Shown: positions 26,620-36,726, counted from the stretch's first letter. The stretch: DNA of 64,000 nucleotides from Flavobacterium sp. (GCF_024305175.1 NZ_JAMWYY010000005.1:23802-87801); one strand, 5' to 3'. The notes: a model not told the origin generated them from the letters alone. Made by a program: numbers and translations.

Positions 26620-28017
26620 ATGAATTTGAGCCACGAAGAAGAAGATAACAGTTTATCCTTATCAAAGTTCGAATCGATGTTGAAAACCAACAAAGTGCTG
26701 TTTTTTGACTCTGAAGAGTTTGAAGATATCATTTTGCATTACCTCGATACCGGAAAAATCAATTTAGCTAAAAAGGCCTTAAAACTCGGCCTGGAACAGC
26801 ATCCCAGGTCAACAGGCTTAAAATTAGTGCAGGTAGAACTTTTAGTTTTTGATGACAAGCTCGACCTGGCAGAGCGACTTTTAAATGAGCTTTATGCCAT
26901 AGAGCCTACCAACGAAGAAATTTACATACAAAAAGCCAATATATACAGTAAGCGAGACCAGCATGACAAAGCAGTAGAGCTGCTTAAAACAGCATTAGAA
27001 TATACTGATGATTATGCCGATGTATATTCGCTTATAGGTATGGAGTACCTTTTTATGGACAACCTTGAGATGGCCAAAGAAAGCTTTATCAAGTGTCTTG
27101 AAGAAGATACCGAAGACCATTCTGCACTGTATAATGTGGTGTATTGCTTCGATTTCCTTGACCAGAACACCGAAGCTATTGAGTTCTTAAATGGCTTTAT
27201 AGACCGCAACCCTTACAGCGAAGTGGCATGGCACCAGCTTGGCAGGCAGCACTATACTTTAAAGCAGTATGAACCTGCCCTGCGCGCATTTGATTATGCC
27301 ACCCTGATAGACGATAGCTTTTTAGGGGCATTCCTCGAAAAAGCCAAAACACTGGAAAGGCTTAAACGTTATGAAGATGCCATCGAGTGCTACAACATAA
27401 CTATGGAGCTTGATGACCCTACCTCTTTTGCATTACTACGTGTAGGCAAATGCCATGAACGTTTAGGCAATCATGAAAAGGCGCTAAAATTCTATTTAAA
27501 AACGGTGCATGAAGACCCATTGCTGGATAAGGCCTGGATAGCCATTACCGATTTTTACATACGCCGCAAGAATTTCCAGAAAGCGCTGTACTATGTTAAC
27601 AAAGCCATTGGCATAGATAACGAGAACAAGCTGTACTGGAAACGTTATGCAATTATCAATAAAGCTCTCCATTTTCATGAAGAGGCCGAAGAAGGTTACA
27701 GAAAGGCGGTAGAGTTTGGCGATCATCAGTTAGACACATGGCTTTTTTGGGTAGATACGCTACAGTTTTTAGGTGAAAATGATTCGGCTATCAATACGCT
27801 GCTGCAGGCTACAGAATATTTTCCGGAAGAATATGAGATTGAATACAGGCTTGCAGGACTATACTTTATGAGCAGCCAGAACGACAAAGCCATATTTCAT
27901 CTTAGCAATGGCTTAAGGCTAAATTACAGGAATCATGTAATGTTAGAGGAATTTTTCCCTACCATCTGGGATTCTGAGATTGTGCAGGAAGCTATTGCAC
28001 ACCACAGGAAACAGTAA
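26620..28017 (+). CDS. Tetratricopeptide repeat protein
   Basis: 465 residues with no signal peptide and about ten TPR-like helical pairs from residue ~35 to the end (for example NEEIYIQKANIYSKRDQHDKA and ALLRVGKCHERLGNHEKALKFY). It is a cytoplasmic scaffold protein; the partner is unknown. It is 106 bp downstream of the aminotransferase with a TAACTTTA -7-like box before it, and is followed by a strong terminator. Confidence 0.9.
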   Translation: MNLSHEEEDNSLSLSKFESMLKTNKVLFFDSEEFEDIILHYLDTGKINLAKKALKLGLEQHPRSTGLKLVQVELLVFDDKLDLAERLLNELYAIEPTNEEIYIQKANIYSKRDQHDKAVELLKTALEYTDDYADVYSLIGMEYLFMDNLEMAKESFIKCLEEDTEDHSALYNVVYCFDFLDQNTEAIEFLNGFIDRNPYSEVAWHQLGRQHYTLKQYEPALRAFDYATLIDDSFLGAFLEKAKTLERLKRYEDAIECYNITMELDDPTSFALLRVGKCHERLGNHEKALKFYLKTVHEDPLLDKAWIAITDFYIRRKNFQKALYYVNKAIGIDNENKLYWKRYAIINKALHFHEEAEEGYRKAVEFGDHQLDTWLFWVDTLQFLGENDSAINTLLQATEYFPEEYEIEYRLAGLYFMSSQNDKAIFHLSNGLRLNYRNHVMLEEFFPTIWDSEIVQEAIAHHRKQ

Positions 28018-28036
28018 TAACTTTTTTATCATAATT

Positions 28037-28070
28037 AAATGCCGCCTTTACTAAACAGGGCGGCATTTTT
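28037..28070 (+). terminator. Terminator after the TPR gene
   Basis: AAATGCCGCC and GGCGGCATTT form a perfect 10-bp stem with a 12-base loop, followed by Ts. Confidence 0.87.
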
Positions 28071-28112
28071 ATTTATTATCCTTACCTTACAGCCAACTAA
28101 AAATTATTTGTA

Positions 28113-28853
28113 ATGAAAGAGGTAAACTACGGACTTGTAGGCTCTGATATCAGTTATTCCTTCTCTCCCGGCTATTTTAAAGAAAAATTTAAAAAGGAAG
28201 GGCTGAAAAATTACAGGTATAACCTTTATGATATACCTGATATTAACCACTTACAGGATATAATTGCTGAAACCAAAAAACTAAGGGGCCTCAATGTGAC
28301 CATTCCTTATAAGGAAGCCATTATACCTTTATTAAACTCAACTTCTAAAACAGCAAAAAAAATTGGTGCTGTAAACACGGTTACTGTTTCTAAGAAAGGA
28401 AAACTTAAAGGCTTCAATACAGACCATTACGGGTTCAGGAAATCATTAAAGCCATTACTTAAAGAGCACCACGAAAAAGCACTTATACTGGGTACCGGCG
28501 GGGCATCTAAAGCGGTTGCCTATGCGTTACGGAAGCTGGGCATAGAATATGATTTTGTTTCAAGAAACGGAGACGAAGTTATTTACTCATATACCGACCT
28601 TGATAAAGAAATCTTTGATGAATACCATATCATCATCAACACTACCCCACTGGGTACCTACCCTGATACCGAAGAATGCCCGCCTTTGGACTACAGCCTG
28701 TTTACCGATAAACATATTGCTTTCGACCTGGTGTATAACCCTGAAGTGAGTACCTTCCTTAAAAAAGCGGGAGAGCACGGCGCGGTAACTAAAAACGGGT
28801 ATGAAATGCTTGTTTACCAGGCAGAAAAAGCATGGGAAATCTGGAACAAGTAA
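28113..28853 (+). CDS. aroE: Shikimate dehydrogenase
   Basis: 246 residues. Key motifs: YSFSPGYF near the N-terminus, NVTIPYKEAI with the catalytic lysine, GAVNTV, GFNTDHYGF with the catalytic aspartate, the NADP-binding GTGGASKAVAYAL, and the C-terminal NGYEMLVYQAEKAWEIW. It reduces 3-dehydroshikimate to shikimate with NADPH in aromatic amino acid synthesis. It is the short Bacteroidota form. It precedes the DUF349 gene on the same strand. Confidence 0.96.
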   Translation: MKEVNYGLVGSDISYSFSPGYFKEKFKKEGLKNYRYNLYDIPDINHLQDIIAETKKLRGLNVTIPYKEAIIPLLNSTSKTAKKIGAVNTVTVSKKGKLKGFNTDHYGFRKSLKPLLKEHHEKALILGTGGASKAVAYALRKLGIEYDFVSRNGDEVIYSYTDLDKEIFDEYHIIINTTPLGTYPDTEECPPLDYSLFTDKHIAFDLVYNPEVSTFLKKAGEHGAVTKNGYEMLVYQAEKAWEIWNK

Positions 28854-29001
28854 CTACCTGAAACTGCTGATGTTGAAGATATTATTGTGATTACATTAAA
28901 AAATTGCAGTTTATCTTGGAAATTAATCTTTTTCTTTGAATTTTAAACTTGCTTTCTTATCTTTCGGCATTAAAGCAGTACAAACCTTAAGCATTTACAC
29001 A

Positions 29002-31014
29002 ATGTCAGAAGAAAAGAATGATAACCTGCAATTAGCAGACGGAGGTGCCATAAGCGGCGCGGGAGATACCTTTGAAAATGGTTACATGCCCGATAACAAA
29101 GTGGTTGATAACAGCGAATTGCCTGATGATCTGGAAGATATAACCAAGATTCATGAAACAGAGGGGCAATTACCTTTTGCACCGGTAGAAGTACTTAGCG
29201 GCGGCAAAAAAACTGCTGTGGATGCCATTGAGGAAAGTAATGCCGAAGAAGGTGAAAATGATTCTGCTGACAAACATGATTTGCCCGAGGTGAATTATGA
29301 AACGCTTTCTATGGAACAGTTAACAGACGAACTTGAAAAGCTAACATCTGCTGAAAAGGTAATGTCGGTTAAGGACCACGTAGAAGAAATACGGAAAGAA
29401 TTTTATACGAAATACCATGATTTTATAGAAGAAAAGAAAGAAGAATACAGCCATGATAATGATGGAGATACTTCAGGATTCGACTATAATTTCCCTTTGA
29501 AGAACAGGTTCGACCAGATATATAACCAGTACAGGGACAGGAAAAACAGCCATTTTAAAAAGCTGCAAAATGACCTTAAAAGCAACCTTGATAGCAGGCT
29601 TGCCATAATTGATGAGCTAAAGAACCTTGTTGACAGCGATGAAACCATGAAAGATGCCTTAAAGCATGTTAATGAGCTTCGTGAGCGCTGGAAAAATGCA
29701 GGCCCTATACCACGTGATAAGTACAATCACGTATGGAATAACTTCCACTTTCACATGGAAAGGTTTTACGACCACCTGCACCTTGACAGGGAAACCCGCG
29801 ATATGGACTTTAAGCACAATCTTGAGCAGAAGCAAAAAATTATAGCACGTGCCGAAGAGTTGCTACAGGAAGAGGACATTGTAAAAGCATTCAGGGAGCT
29901 GCAATCGCTCCATAAAATGTGGAAGGAAGAAATAGGTCCTGTTTCACGCGAGCACCGTGAGGAAATATGGAACCGTTTCAGTGAGCTTACTAAGCAGCTG
30001 CATGACAAACGTGAAGCCTTTAACTCGCAGATAAAAGAGAGAGAGCAGGAAAACCTGCGTAAAAAACAGGAAATAACGGCAATGATAAATGAAATTGCCG
30101 CTGAAACTGTAAGCAGCCACAACGGCTGGCAAGGCCAGATACGCAAGGTAGAAACGCTTCGCAATGAATTTTTTAATGCTGGCAAAGTACCCCTTGAGGT
30201 AAATGAAGATACCTGGGCAGCATTTAAAGCTGCCGTCAGGAACTTTAACAGCTCTAAAAACTCATTCTATAAAGAAATTAAAAAGGAGCAACAGGATAAC
30301 CTTACCAAGAAACAGGAACTGGTAGAAAAGGCGCGATCACTTAAAGACAGCGAAGATTATGCTGCCACAACACCTGTAATGAAACAGATACAGGAAGACT
30401 GGAAGAAAGTTGGGCATGTGCCGCGTAAATATTCTGATGAACTCTGGAAGGAGTTTAAAGCGGCATGTAATCATTACTTTGACAAGATGCACGCACACCG
30501 CAACGAAGCCAATAAAGAAGAGGTGGATGCATTTGAAAAGAAAAAAGATTACCTTGACACCTTAAAGGATTTTGAACTTACAGGAGAACATAAAACCGAC
30601 CTTGACGCCATTAAAAAGCACATTGAGAACTGGAAGGCTATAGGCCGTGTACCTCAGAATAAGAGACATATAGAAGGTAAATTCAATAAGATACTGGATG
30701 CATTATTTGATAAACTGAGCCTGTCTAAAAAAGATGCTGAAATGGTTAAATTCAGCAACAGGCTGGAACAGCTTGCCGACAGCGATGACAGCCGCAGGCT
30801 TGAAAATGAGCAGATATTTATAATGCGTAAAATTGATGAAGTGCAGAGCGAGATATTACAGCTTGAAAACAACATTCAGTTTATATCTAACGCAAAAGCC
30901 GATAATCCTTTTGTAAAAGAAGTAATGAAGAGTATAGACCGCCATAAAGAAGAACTGAATACCTGGAAAGAAAAGCTTAAGCAGATAAGGACTATTAACC
31001 AGGGAAATGAATAA
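29002..31014 (+). CDS. DUF349 domain-containing protein
   Basis: About 670 residues from the ATG at 29002 (MSEEKNDNLQ). The frame is open to a TTG at 28936, but the extra 22 residues are hydrophobic and look like upstream sequence. After an acidic, disordered N-terminus of ~95 residues come at least five DUF349 repeats of ~70 residues, recognisable by ELRERWKNAGPIPRDKYNHVWNNF, LHKMWKEEIGPVSREHREEIWNRF, TLRNEFFNAGKVPLEVNEDTW, IQEDWKKVGHVPRKYSDELWKEF and HIENWKAIGRVPQNKRHIEGKF. A C-terminal coiled coil ends the protein. Function unknown; DUF349 is widespread in Bacteroidota and Actinobacteria. Confidence 0.88.
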   Translation: MSEEKNDNLQLADGGAISGAGDTFENGYMPDNKVVDNSELPDDLEDITKIHETEGQLPFAPVEVLSGGKKTAVDAIEESNAEEGENDSADKHDLPEVNYETLSMEQLTDELEKLTSAEKVMSVKDHVEEIRKEFYTKYHDFIEEKKEEYSHDNDGDTSGFDYNFPLKNRFDQIYNQYRDRKNSHFKKLQNDLKSNLDSRLAIIDELKNLVDSDETMKDALKHVNELRERWKNAGPIPRDKYNHVWNNFHFHMERFYDHLHLDRETRDMDFKHNLEQKQKIIARAEELLQEEDIVKAFRELQSLHKMWKEEIGPVSREHREEIWNRFSELTKQLHDKREAFNSQIKEREQENLRKKQEITAMINEIAAETVSSHNGWQGQIRKVETLRNEFFNAGKVPLEVNEDTWAAFKAAVRNFNSSKNSFYKEIKKEQQDNLTKKQELVEKARSLKDSEDYAATTPVMKQIQEDWKKVGHVPRKYSDELWKEFKAACNHYFDKMHAHRNEANKEEVDAFEKKKDYLDTLKDFELTGEHKTDLDAIKKHIENWKAIGRVPQNKRHIEGKFNKILDALFDKLSLSKKDAEMVKFSNRLEQLADSDDSRRLENEQIFIMRKIDEVQSEILQLENNIQFISNAKADNPFVKEVMKSIDRHKEELNTWKEKLKQIRTINQGNE

Positions 31015-31034
31015 TTACTTTTACACCAACTAAA

Positions 31035-31745
31035 ATGCAGGCATTATTATTAATTGCGGGAGTACTCATCATTGTATATAACCTGTTCGTAAACATTTCC
31101 AATCTCAGTACACTGGCTTCGGAGGCTTTGCGCCTAAATACCGTTAACGGGTACTGGGATGCTTATTTTAAAAGCTGTGTGAGCGCCCGTGCAATTATTT
31201 CGAGCATTATCGGGATGATATTTGCATTTTTGCTGTACCTGGCACTTACCGTGATTATTGCTTTCAGGGGCGAAGCGGTTAAAAAAGAAATTGCTTTAGC
31301 AAAAAGCACCGGTTACAAGTTTTATTATGAAAATATACCTTCGCTTTCAGAGCAAAAAAAGAATTTTCAAAGCAACGTAAATATTTGCGGCATAGCAGAA
31401 ACAGATATAATTGCTACTGGTATTGTAAGGCTGGACCTTGCACAAATAATGGCACACATACAAAAAGAGTGTGAGGCAAAAAACATGACGCTGCGTTATG
31501 AAGTAATGCAGGAGATACAATTGGGTAACGATACTGCCACACTGCCTTTTCTATTTACAATAAACAATGTGGATTACCCGCTGTATGTTATTTATACTGA
31601 AGAACACAAAAAACAGTTCAGCGCAGTTAGTGAAAAACTGAAAGCTGCTGGCATTAATGATGTGCTGTACTATTCACTTTTACCAATAGAAGAACCCGAG
31701 GTTATTGTAACTGATACTGTAGAAATAACCCCCGGACTGGTTTAA
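31035..31745 (+). CDS. Hypothetical membrane protein
   Basis: 236 residues. Two hydrophobic segments (about 1-20 and 53-78) put the N-terminal part in the membrane, and the remaining ~150 residues form a mixed alpha/beta soluble domain. I recognise no domain. It starts 20 bp after the DUF349 stop and overlaps the stop of the convergent mazG gene by 4 bp. Confidence 0.7.
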   Translation: MQALLLIAGVLIIVYNLFVNISNLSTLASEALRLNTVNGYWDAYFKSCVSARAIISSIIGMIFAFLLYLALTVIIAFRGEAVKKEIALAKSTGYKFYYENIPSLSEQKKNFQSNVNICGIAETDIIATGIVRLDLAQIMAHIQKECEAKNMTLRYEVMQEIQLGNDTATLPFLFTINNVDYPLYVIYTEEHKKQFSAVSEKLKAAGINDVLYYSLLPIEEPEVIVTDTVEITPGLV

Positions 31746-32515
31746 AGCTTTTTAGCTTCATTCCAAAAAACATCCATTTCGGCAAGTGTCATGTCTGCAA
31801 GTGGCTTGCCCAGTTCGGCAGCCTTGCCTTCAAGGTACTGAAAGCGCTTTATAAACTTCTTATTAGTCCTTTCCAGTGCGTCTTCGGGGTTAATATTAAG
31901 AAAACGGGCATAGTTTATCATCGAGAATAAAACATCGCCAAATTCTGCCTCAATCTTTTCTGTGTTACCGCCCTTAACCTCATCCTGAAACTCGGAAAGT
32001 TCTTCCTGTACCTTATCCCAAACCTGGTGCGGCTCATCCCAATCAAAGCCCACGCCTTTAGCCTTATCCTGTATGCGGCTTGCTTTAACAAGTGCCGGCA
32101 GACTCTTGGGCACGCCTTCCAGTACCGATTTTTTTCCTTCTTTCAACTTTAGTTTTTCCCAGTTTTGCTTTACCTGCTCTTCATTCTCCACCTTAACATC
32201 ACCATATATGTGCGGGTGGCGGTGTATCAGCTTATCACAAATAGTGTTAGCAACATCTGCAATATCAAAATCGCCCGTTTCACTGCCAATTTTTGAATAG
32301 AAAACAATGTGTAATAATATATCGCCAAGCTCCTTTTTAATTTCCTGCAGGTCGTTATCCAGTATGGCATCGCCCAATTCATATGTTTCCTCAATGGTAA
32401 GGTGCCTCAGGCTTTCCATTGTCTGCTTCATATCCCATGGGCATTTTGCCCTCAGGTCATCCATAATATCCAACAGTCTGCTAAAAGCCTGTAATTGTTC
32501 CTGGCGTGTATTCAT
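31742..32515 (-). CDS. mazG: Nucleoside triphosphate pyrophosphohydrolase MazG
   Basis: 257 residues, the two-domain length. The N-terminal MazG domain carries CPWDMKQTMESLRHLTIEETYELGDAI and KKELGDILLHIVFY; the C-terminal domain has VQEELSEFQDEVKGG and EAEFGDVLFSMINYARFL, each with the paired EExxE and GDxLF metal-binding motifs. It hydrolyses NTPs to NMP and pyrophosphate and is thought to clear abnormal nucleotides. It follows the DUF5606 gene on the same strand beyond a terminator. Confidence 0.95.
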   Translation of the reverse strand: MNTRQEQLQAFSRLLDIMDDLRAKCPWDMKQTMESLRHLTIEETYELGDAILDNDLQEIKKELGDILLHIVFYSKIGSETGDFDIADVANTICDKLIHRHPHIYGDVKVENEEQVKQNWEKLKLKEGKKSVLEGVPKSLPALVKASRIQDKAKGVGFDWDEPHQVWDKVQEELSEFQDEVKGGNTEKIEAEFGDVLFSMINYARFLNINPEDALERTNKKFIKRFQYLEGKAAELGKPLADMTLAEMDVFWNEAKKL

Positions 32516-32537
32516 AAAATGGCATTTTTTGTAAAAA

Positions 32538-32572
32538 TAAAAAATCCTGCCGCTTTAAAGCAGTGGCAGGAT
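32538..32572 (-). terminator. Terminator after the DUF5606 gene
   Basis: ATCCTGCC and GGCAGGAT form an 8-bp stem with an inner GCTTTAAAGC palindrome in the loop; on the minus strand it is followed by a T-rich tract. It separates the DUF5606 gene from mazG. Confidence 0.75.
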
Positions 32573-32596
32573 AATTATTATTAGTAAGATAATAAA

Positions 32597-33043
32597 TTAC
32601 TTTTCTGTTTTAGCCTCTTCTTCTGCCGGGGCTTCAGCTTCCTCAGTACTGATTTCTTCATCTTTGCTTACAAGCCCTTTAGCCTGGAGCATGTTATACC
32701 AGTTCAGTATCTTCTTTATGTCAGATGCATATACCCTGTTTTCATCAAATTCAGGAAGCACCTCACGAAAATATGCCTCAAGTGTGGCATTATCTTCTTT
32801 ATGCGAAATGGCTGCCCCATTATCTTCTTTTTCGGCTATGGCTTTAAATACCTCAGCAAGGCGTACTTCACCATCATAGGTATAAACCGATATTTCGGAC
32901 AGCAGGCTGACGTTGCTTCTCAAACCTACAGTTATCTTTTTGCCATCTGTAAGCGATTCTGCCACAAAACCTGTCCTGGTTTGTAATTTAAGTGCATATA
33001 ATCCCGGCTTTCCGGAAATGGCTAATATTTTTTCTATACTCAT
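32597..33043 (-). CDS. DUF5606 domain-containing protein
   Basis: 148 residues from the ATG at 33043 (MSIEKILAISGKPGLYALK); an upstream ATG would add nine residues with no family match. The N-terminal ~50 residues (MSIEKILAISGKPGLYALKL...GFVAESL...KITVGLRSNVSLLSEISVYT) match the DUF5606 pattern, followed by a helical region and an acidic low-complexity C-terminus of EA/EK repeats. Function unknown; it sits next to def in this and many related genomes. Confidence 0.86.
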   Translation of the reverse strand: MSIEKILAISGKPGLYALKLQTRTGFVAESLTDGKKITVGLRSNVSLLSEISVYTYDGEVRLAEVFKAIAEKEDNGAAISHKEDNATLEAYFREVLPEFDENRVYASDIKKILNWYNMLQAKGLVSKDEEISTEEAEAPAEEEAKTEK

Positions 33044-33100
33044 TCCTGTATTTTTTTTAAAGGGACACAAATATCACATCTTTGGCCTAAAAAACAAAAA

Positions 33101-33688
33101 TTATCTGCCTTTTTTGGCAACAAATTTCATCTTGTAGTCCGGCCTTGTCTTCCCTTCAATTATGTTTTGAAGTTTCTTTTGTATCAGGCGCTTTTTAAGC
33201 GGCGATATTTTATCAGTAAACAATACACCCTCAATATGGTCATACTCATGCTGTATAACCCTCGCAATTATACCGTCATGCACTTCTGTGTGCTTATTAA
33301 AATCTTCATCAAAGTATTCTATGGTAATTGTTTCTTTGCGGTAAACATCTTCGCGCACTTCGGGTATGCTAAGGCAGCCTTCATTAAAGCCCCACTCCTC
33401 GCCTTCCTCTTTCGTGATAACCGGATTTATAAAGGTCCTCTTAAACTTACTCAGTTTTTCCTGCTCTTCCTTGCTTAGGTCTTCATCTTCACTAAAAGGC
33501 TGAGTATCTACTATAAACAACCTGATGGCCAAGCCTACCTGTGGCGCTGCAAGCCCAACCCCATAAGCATTATACATAGTTTCATACATATCGGCAATTA
33601 CCTTTTTAAGGTCAGGATAGTCCTTGCTTATCTCCTCCCCTTTTTTGCGTAGTACCGGGTCGCCATATCCTACAATAGGTAAAATCAT
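33101..33688 (-). CDS. def: Peptide deformylase
   Basis: 195 residues with all three deformylase motifs: GVGLAAPQVG at 43-52, EGCLSIPE at 103-110 with the metal-binding cysteine, and HEYDH at 147-151 with the catalytic glutamate and two histidine ligands. It removes the formyl group from nascent N-terminal methionine. Residues 68-83 include an extra charged insert typical of Bacteroidota enzymes. A -7 element TACTTTTG lies about 57 bp upstream on the minus strand. Confidence 0.97.
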   Translation of the reverse strand: MILPIVGYGDPVLRKKGEEISKDYPDLKKVIADMYETMYNAYGVGLAAPQVGLAIRLFIVDTQPFSEDEDLSKEEQEKLSKFKRTFINPVITKEEGEEWGFNEGCLSIPEVREDVYRKETITIEYFDEDFNKHTEVHDGIIARVIQHEYDHIEGVLFTDKISPLKKRLIQKKLQNIIEGKTRPDYKMKFVAKKGR

Positions 33689-33744
33689 TTCTCAGGGTTT
33701 TACTAAAGGCATCATTACCGCCTTATTTCATTAATATCGTGCCG

Positions 33745-33752
33745 CAAAAGTA
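33745..33752 (-). promoter_or_regulatory. -7 element upstream of def
   Basis: On the minus strand this reads TACTTTTG, matching TAnnTTTG. It is about 57 bp before the def start; the -33 element is not clear. Confidence 0.35.
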
Positions 33753-33849
33753 GTAAATAAAAAATTAACCGCTTTGTGCAGCAGCTTTGGCAAATGCTAA
33801 ATTTTTGTGAGAAAAACCCCTGCCGGGACTTAATGCCTTTACCATTGCT

Positions 33850-33857
33850 TACCTTTG
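33850..33857 (+). promoter_or_regulatory. -7 element upstream of the FUSC-family gene
   Basis: TACCTTTG matches TAnnTTTG and lies 13 bp before the ATG at 33871; no clear -33 element. Confidence 0.42.
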
Positions 33858-33870
33858 CGGAAGATTAAAA

Positions 33871-36093
33871 ATGGTAATGATACAGCGAATAAAGCAGTTT
33901 GCCGACAGCACTAATTTTACAAAAGCCGTAGTTGTTACGGTTGCTGCGGTAGTACCCGTACTTATACTGGCGCATTTCGGCTTTTTTGAAACCGGGTTTG
34001 CTATTGCTATTGGCGCTGTGCTTACTTATCCTGCCGATATACAAAGTAACCTTAGCCACCGCATTAAAGGGTTGCTATCTGCTACTGCTATAATAACACT
34101 CTGCACGCTAACAGTAAACCTGTTGCATGATTTGCCACTGCTTTTTTACCCGGTTGTGCTGCTGCTTGTTTTTTTCCTGAGCATGATATCGGTTTACGGA
34201 CAAAGGGCTACCATGGTTTCCTTTTCGGGGCTTTTGGCTATTGCACTTGCTACAGGCCATATCCACAAAGGTTTTGAAATATGGGAATATTGCGGGCTAA
34301 TAGTAAGTGGCGGATTATTCTATACGATAATATCGGTAATATTCAATTATTTTAGCCCCCACCGCTATACCGAATTACAGGTTGCCGAATGCCTTAAACT
34401 TACCGGGAGGTATATGAAACAGCGCGGGCATTTATGGAAGCCTGATGCCGACAGGGAAAAAATTATAGAAAAGCAGCTTTTCATTCAGGTTGAACTGAAC
34501 ACCATACACCAAAACCTGCGCGAAATGCTGCTTCGCACCCGCAGTAATGCCGGGAACTCTAACCGCAGCAGAAAGATGCTGCTTGTTTTTATTTCCCTTA
34601 TGGAGGTGCTGGAGCTGGCGCTGTCCAACTCGTTTGACCATGACAAGATACAAGGCAAGTTCAGTAATTACCCCAAAGTGCTTACCACCTACCAGAACCT
34701 GGCTTATAACTTAGCGGCAGCACTGAAAAATATTTCAAAAAGCCTGGAGAATAAAAAGAAATATGTATCGGCACACCATCTTCTGGAAGATTTGGAATAT
34801 TTTGAGAGAGCTATTGCCGAATATGAGCATGAAGTTGGGTATGAAGCCGCAGCAGAGGGTGTTATAATGCTTACCAACATGCTGCACTATGCCGAAAAGC
34901 AAATAGAAAAAATCAAGGTTATAGAGCGGGCTCTTACCCTAAACGTCAATTTTAAAGATATGCAGGGCCGCGATAAGGATCTGGAGAAGTTTCTTGCACC
35001 CGAATATTATCCACTGCACACACTAAAAGAAAACCTGAGCTTTTCTTCAACTATCTTCAGGCTGTCATTACGGCTTACCATAACAATTGCTCTTGGCTTT
35101 ATTATTGGTGCGTTATTACCACTGCAAAATGTGTATTGGATATTACTTACAGTTATTGTTATTATGCGCCCCGGTTACGGGCTTACCAAGCAGCGCTCTT
35201 ACCAGCGTATTATTGGTACCGTTCTGGGTTGCATTATTGCTTTCGGGATATTGTATTTGGTGAGCCACCCCGCAATAATTGCCACACTTGCCATTGTATG
35301 CATGCTGATGGGCTTTACATTTACCGCCATTAACTACCGCATAGGGGCAACCTTTGTTACCATTTATGTAGTTTTTGTATACAGCATGTTAAACCCCGAC
35401 ATAAACCATGTTATACAATACCGCATTTTAGATACTGCCGTGGGGGCATTACTTGCCTTTGGCGCCAACTATTTTTTTTGGCCTGCATGGGAGTTTATAC
35501 AACTGCCTGTATATATTAAAAAGGCGGTATCTGCCAACAGGGATTACCTCGCAGAAATAGCTGATTTATATAATAAAAAAGGGAGCGTGCCAACGTCCTA
35601 CAGGGTGGCGCGCAAAAACGCATTTATAGAAGTGGGTAACCTGACTGCTTCTTACCAGCGTATGACACAGGAACCAAAATCGAAACAAAGGCAACAGGCA
35701 CAGGCTTACAAGCTTGCATTGCTTAACCACACGTTATTATCGTCACTTGCTTCGTTAGGGGCATATATACAGTCGCACCACACCAGTAAGGCTTCAGAGG
35801 CTTTTAATGTGGTGGTACAGGCTGTAACGCGTAACCTTAACAATGCCATTGCCATGCTTGCACACGAAGATACCATACAAGCCCCTGTAGAGCAAAAAGA
35901 AGAACTCGCGGCCCGCTTTACCGAATTAAAAAACATAAGGGCACGCGAGCTGCACGAACGTTACAGCAATGACGAAGAAACCCTTAAGTTGAAACTACAG
36001 GAAGCCCAGCTAATAATAGAACAATTGGTGTGGCTAACCAATATTTCGGAAAAGATTGTAAAAGCAGCAAGGCAGTTGGAGGGTGTAAAGTAG
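33871..36093 (+). CDS. FUSC family (YccS/YhfK-like) membrane protein
   Basis: 740 residues. Two blocks of about five to six transmembrane segments each (about 22-160 and 395-535) are separated by a soluble helical domain (about 170-390), and a soluble ~190-residue C-terminal domain follows. The second block has PLQNVYWILLTVIVIMRPGYGLTKQRSYQRIIGTVLGC, the most typical FUSC segment. Family members are linked to aromatic carboxylate efflux or are uncharacterised. It is divergent from def. Confidence 0.9.
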   Translation: MVMIQRIKQFADSTNFTKAVVVTVAAVVPVLILAHFGFFETGFAIAIGAVLTYPADIQSNLSHRIKGLLSATAIITLCTLTVNLLHDLPLLFYPVVLLLVFFLSMISVYGQRATMVSFSGLLAIALATGHIHKGFEIWEYCGLIVSGGLFYTIISVIFNYFSPHRYTELQVAECLKLTGRYMKQRGHLWKPDADREKIIEKQLFIQVELNTIHQNLREMLLRTRSNAGNSNRSRKMLLVFISLMEVLELALSNSFDHDKIQGKFSNYPKVLTTYQNLAYNLAAALKNISKSLENKKKYVSAHHLLEDLEYFERAIAEYEHEVGYEAAAEGVIMLTNMLHYAEKQIEKIKVIERALTLNVNFKDMQGRDKDLEKFLAPEYYPLHTLKENLSFSSTIFRLSLRLTITIALGFIIGALLPLQNVYWILLTVIVIMRPGYGLTKQRSYQRIIGTVLGCIIAFGILYLVSHPAIIATLAIVCMLMGFTFTAINYRIGATFVTIYVVFVYSMLNPDINHVIQYRILDTAVGALLAFGANYFFWPAWEFIQLPVYIKKAVSANRDYLAEIADLYNKKGSVPTSYRVARKNAFIEVGNLTASYQRMTQEPKSKQRQQAQAYKLALLNHTLLSSLASLGAYIQSHHTSKASEAFNVVVQAVTRNLNNAIAMLAHEDTIQAPVEQKEELAARFTELKNIRARELHERYSNDEETLKLKLQEAQLIIEQLVWLTNISEKIVKAARQLEGVK

Positions 36094-36726
36094 TTAGTAA
36101 TCAAATCTTTTTGCCGGGCTGTAACCATGCCTTTTCATAATTGCAGTGAATTCATGCGCTTCACTTTGAGTCATTATTCCGTTTTTAAAGGCAAGCCTGC
36201 AAAAGGTATATTCTATTTCAGTTAAATTCCCTTTTCTGTTTTCTTCTTTAATTAACGGATAAAAAATTTTCTTCCAGTCATCTGAAGCTTTTTGAATAAT
36301 AAAAGTGGCGCGAAAGGGATTAATCTTTACGTATTTATCCAGTTTGGTTGTTGTAGGATAGCCATAGCGCTTTATTATTGTATGTAGGTTAAGTGCATTT
36401 CTGTTATAGACCCTTACTATAAAATCTGCTGCTGTAGGAGGTACTTCATTAAGCTGATAATCAAGATAAGAAGATATATTGGTAGATGGATACGGATTTG
36501 GGGCTACTATTGAGTCATTATAGTATGAATAAAAGGGTATTTCTAAATCACCCCCTCCCCTTCTTATATGTCCTTCAAGCTTCATCGTAACGTCATTAAG
36601 ATAATCCATAAACTTAAGGCGCTCTATAAGCTGTTCATGGTCTCTTTCAAGTAAAATATCTTTACTACTTTGCGGGAATAGGTTTAATGCGAACAGCATA
36701 CAATGAATCAGAAGCAATTTTTTCAT
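36094..36726 (-). CDS. Hypothetical exported protein (possible DUF6624-like)
   Basis: 210 residues with a signal peptide (MKKLLLIHCMLFALNLFPQ). The mature part is mostly helical, with NLHTIIKRYGYPTTTKLDK then a segment resembling the DUF6624 pattern (HxxFQ and later IxYxFCRLxxKNG), but I would not call the family with confidence. It is convergent with the FUSC gene, the stops touching. Codon use is more AT-rich than in the flanking core genes. Confidence 0.65.
   Translation of the reverse strand: MKKLLLIHCMLFALNLFPQSSKDILLERDHEQLIERLKFMDYLNDVTMKLEGHIRRGGGDLEIPFYSYYNDSIVAPNPYPSTNISSYLDYQLNEVPPTAADFIVRVYNRNALNLHTIIKRYGYPTTTKLDKYVKINPFRATFIIQKASDDWKKIFYPLIKEENRKGNLTEIEYTFCRLAFKNGIMTQSEAHEFTAIMKRHGYSPAKRFDY

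Noticed and set aside
28936..29001. N-terminal extension of the DUF349 protein from a TTG start.
   Set aside because: The added residues are hydrophobic and unlike the acidic start; the ATG at 29002 is better.
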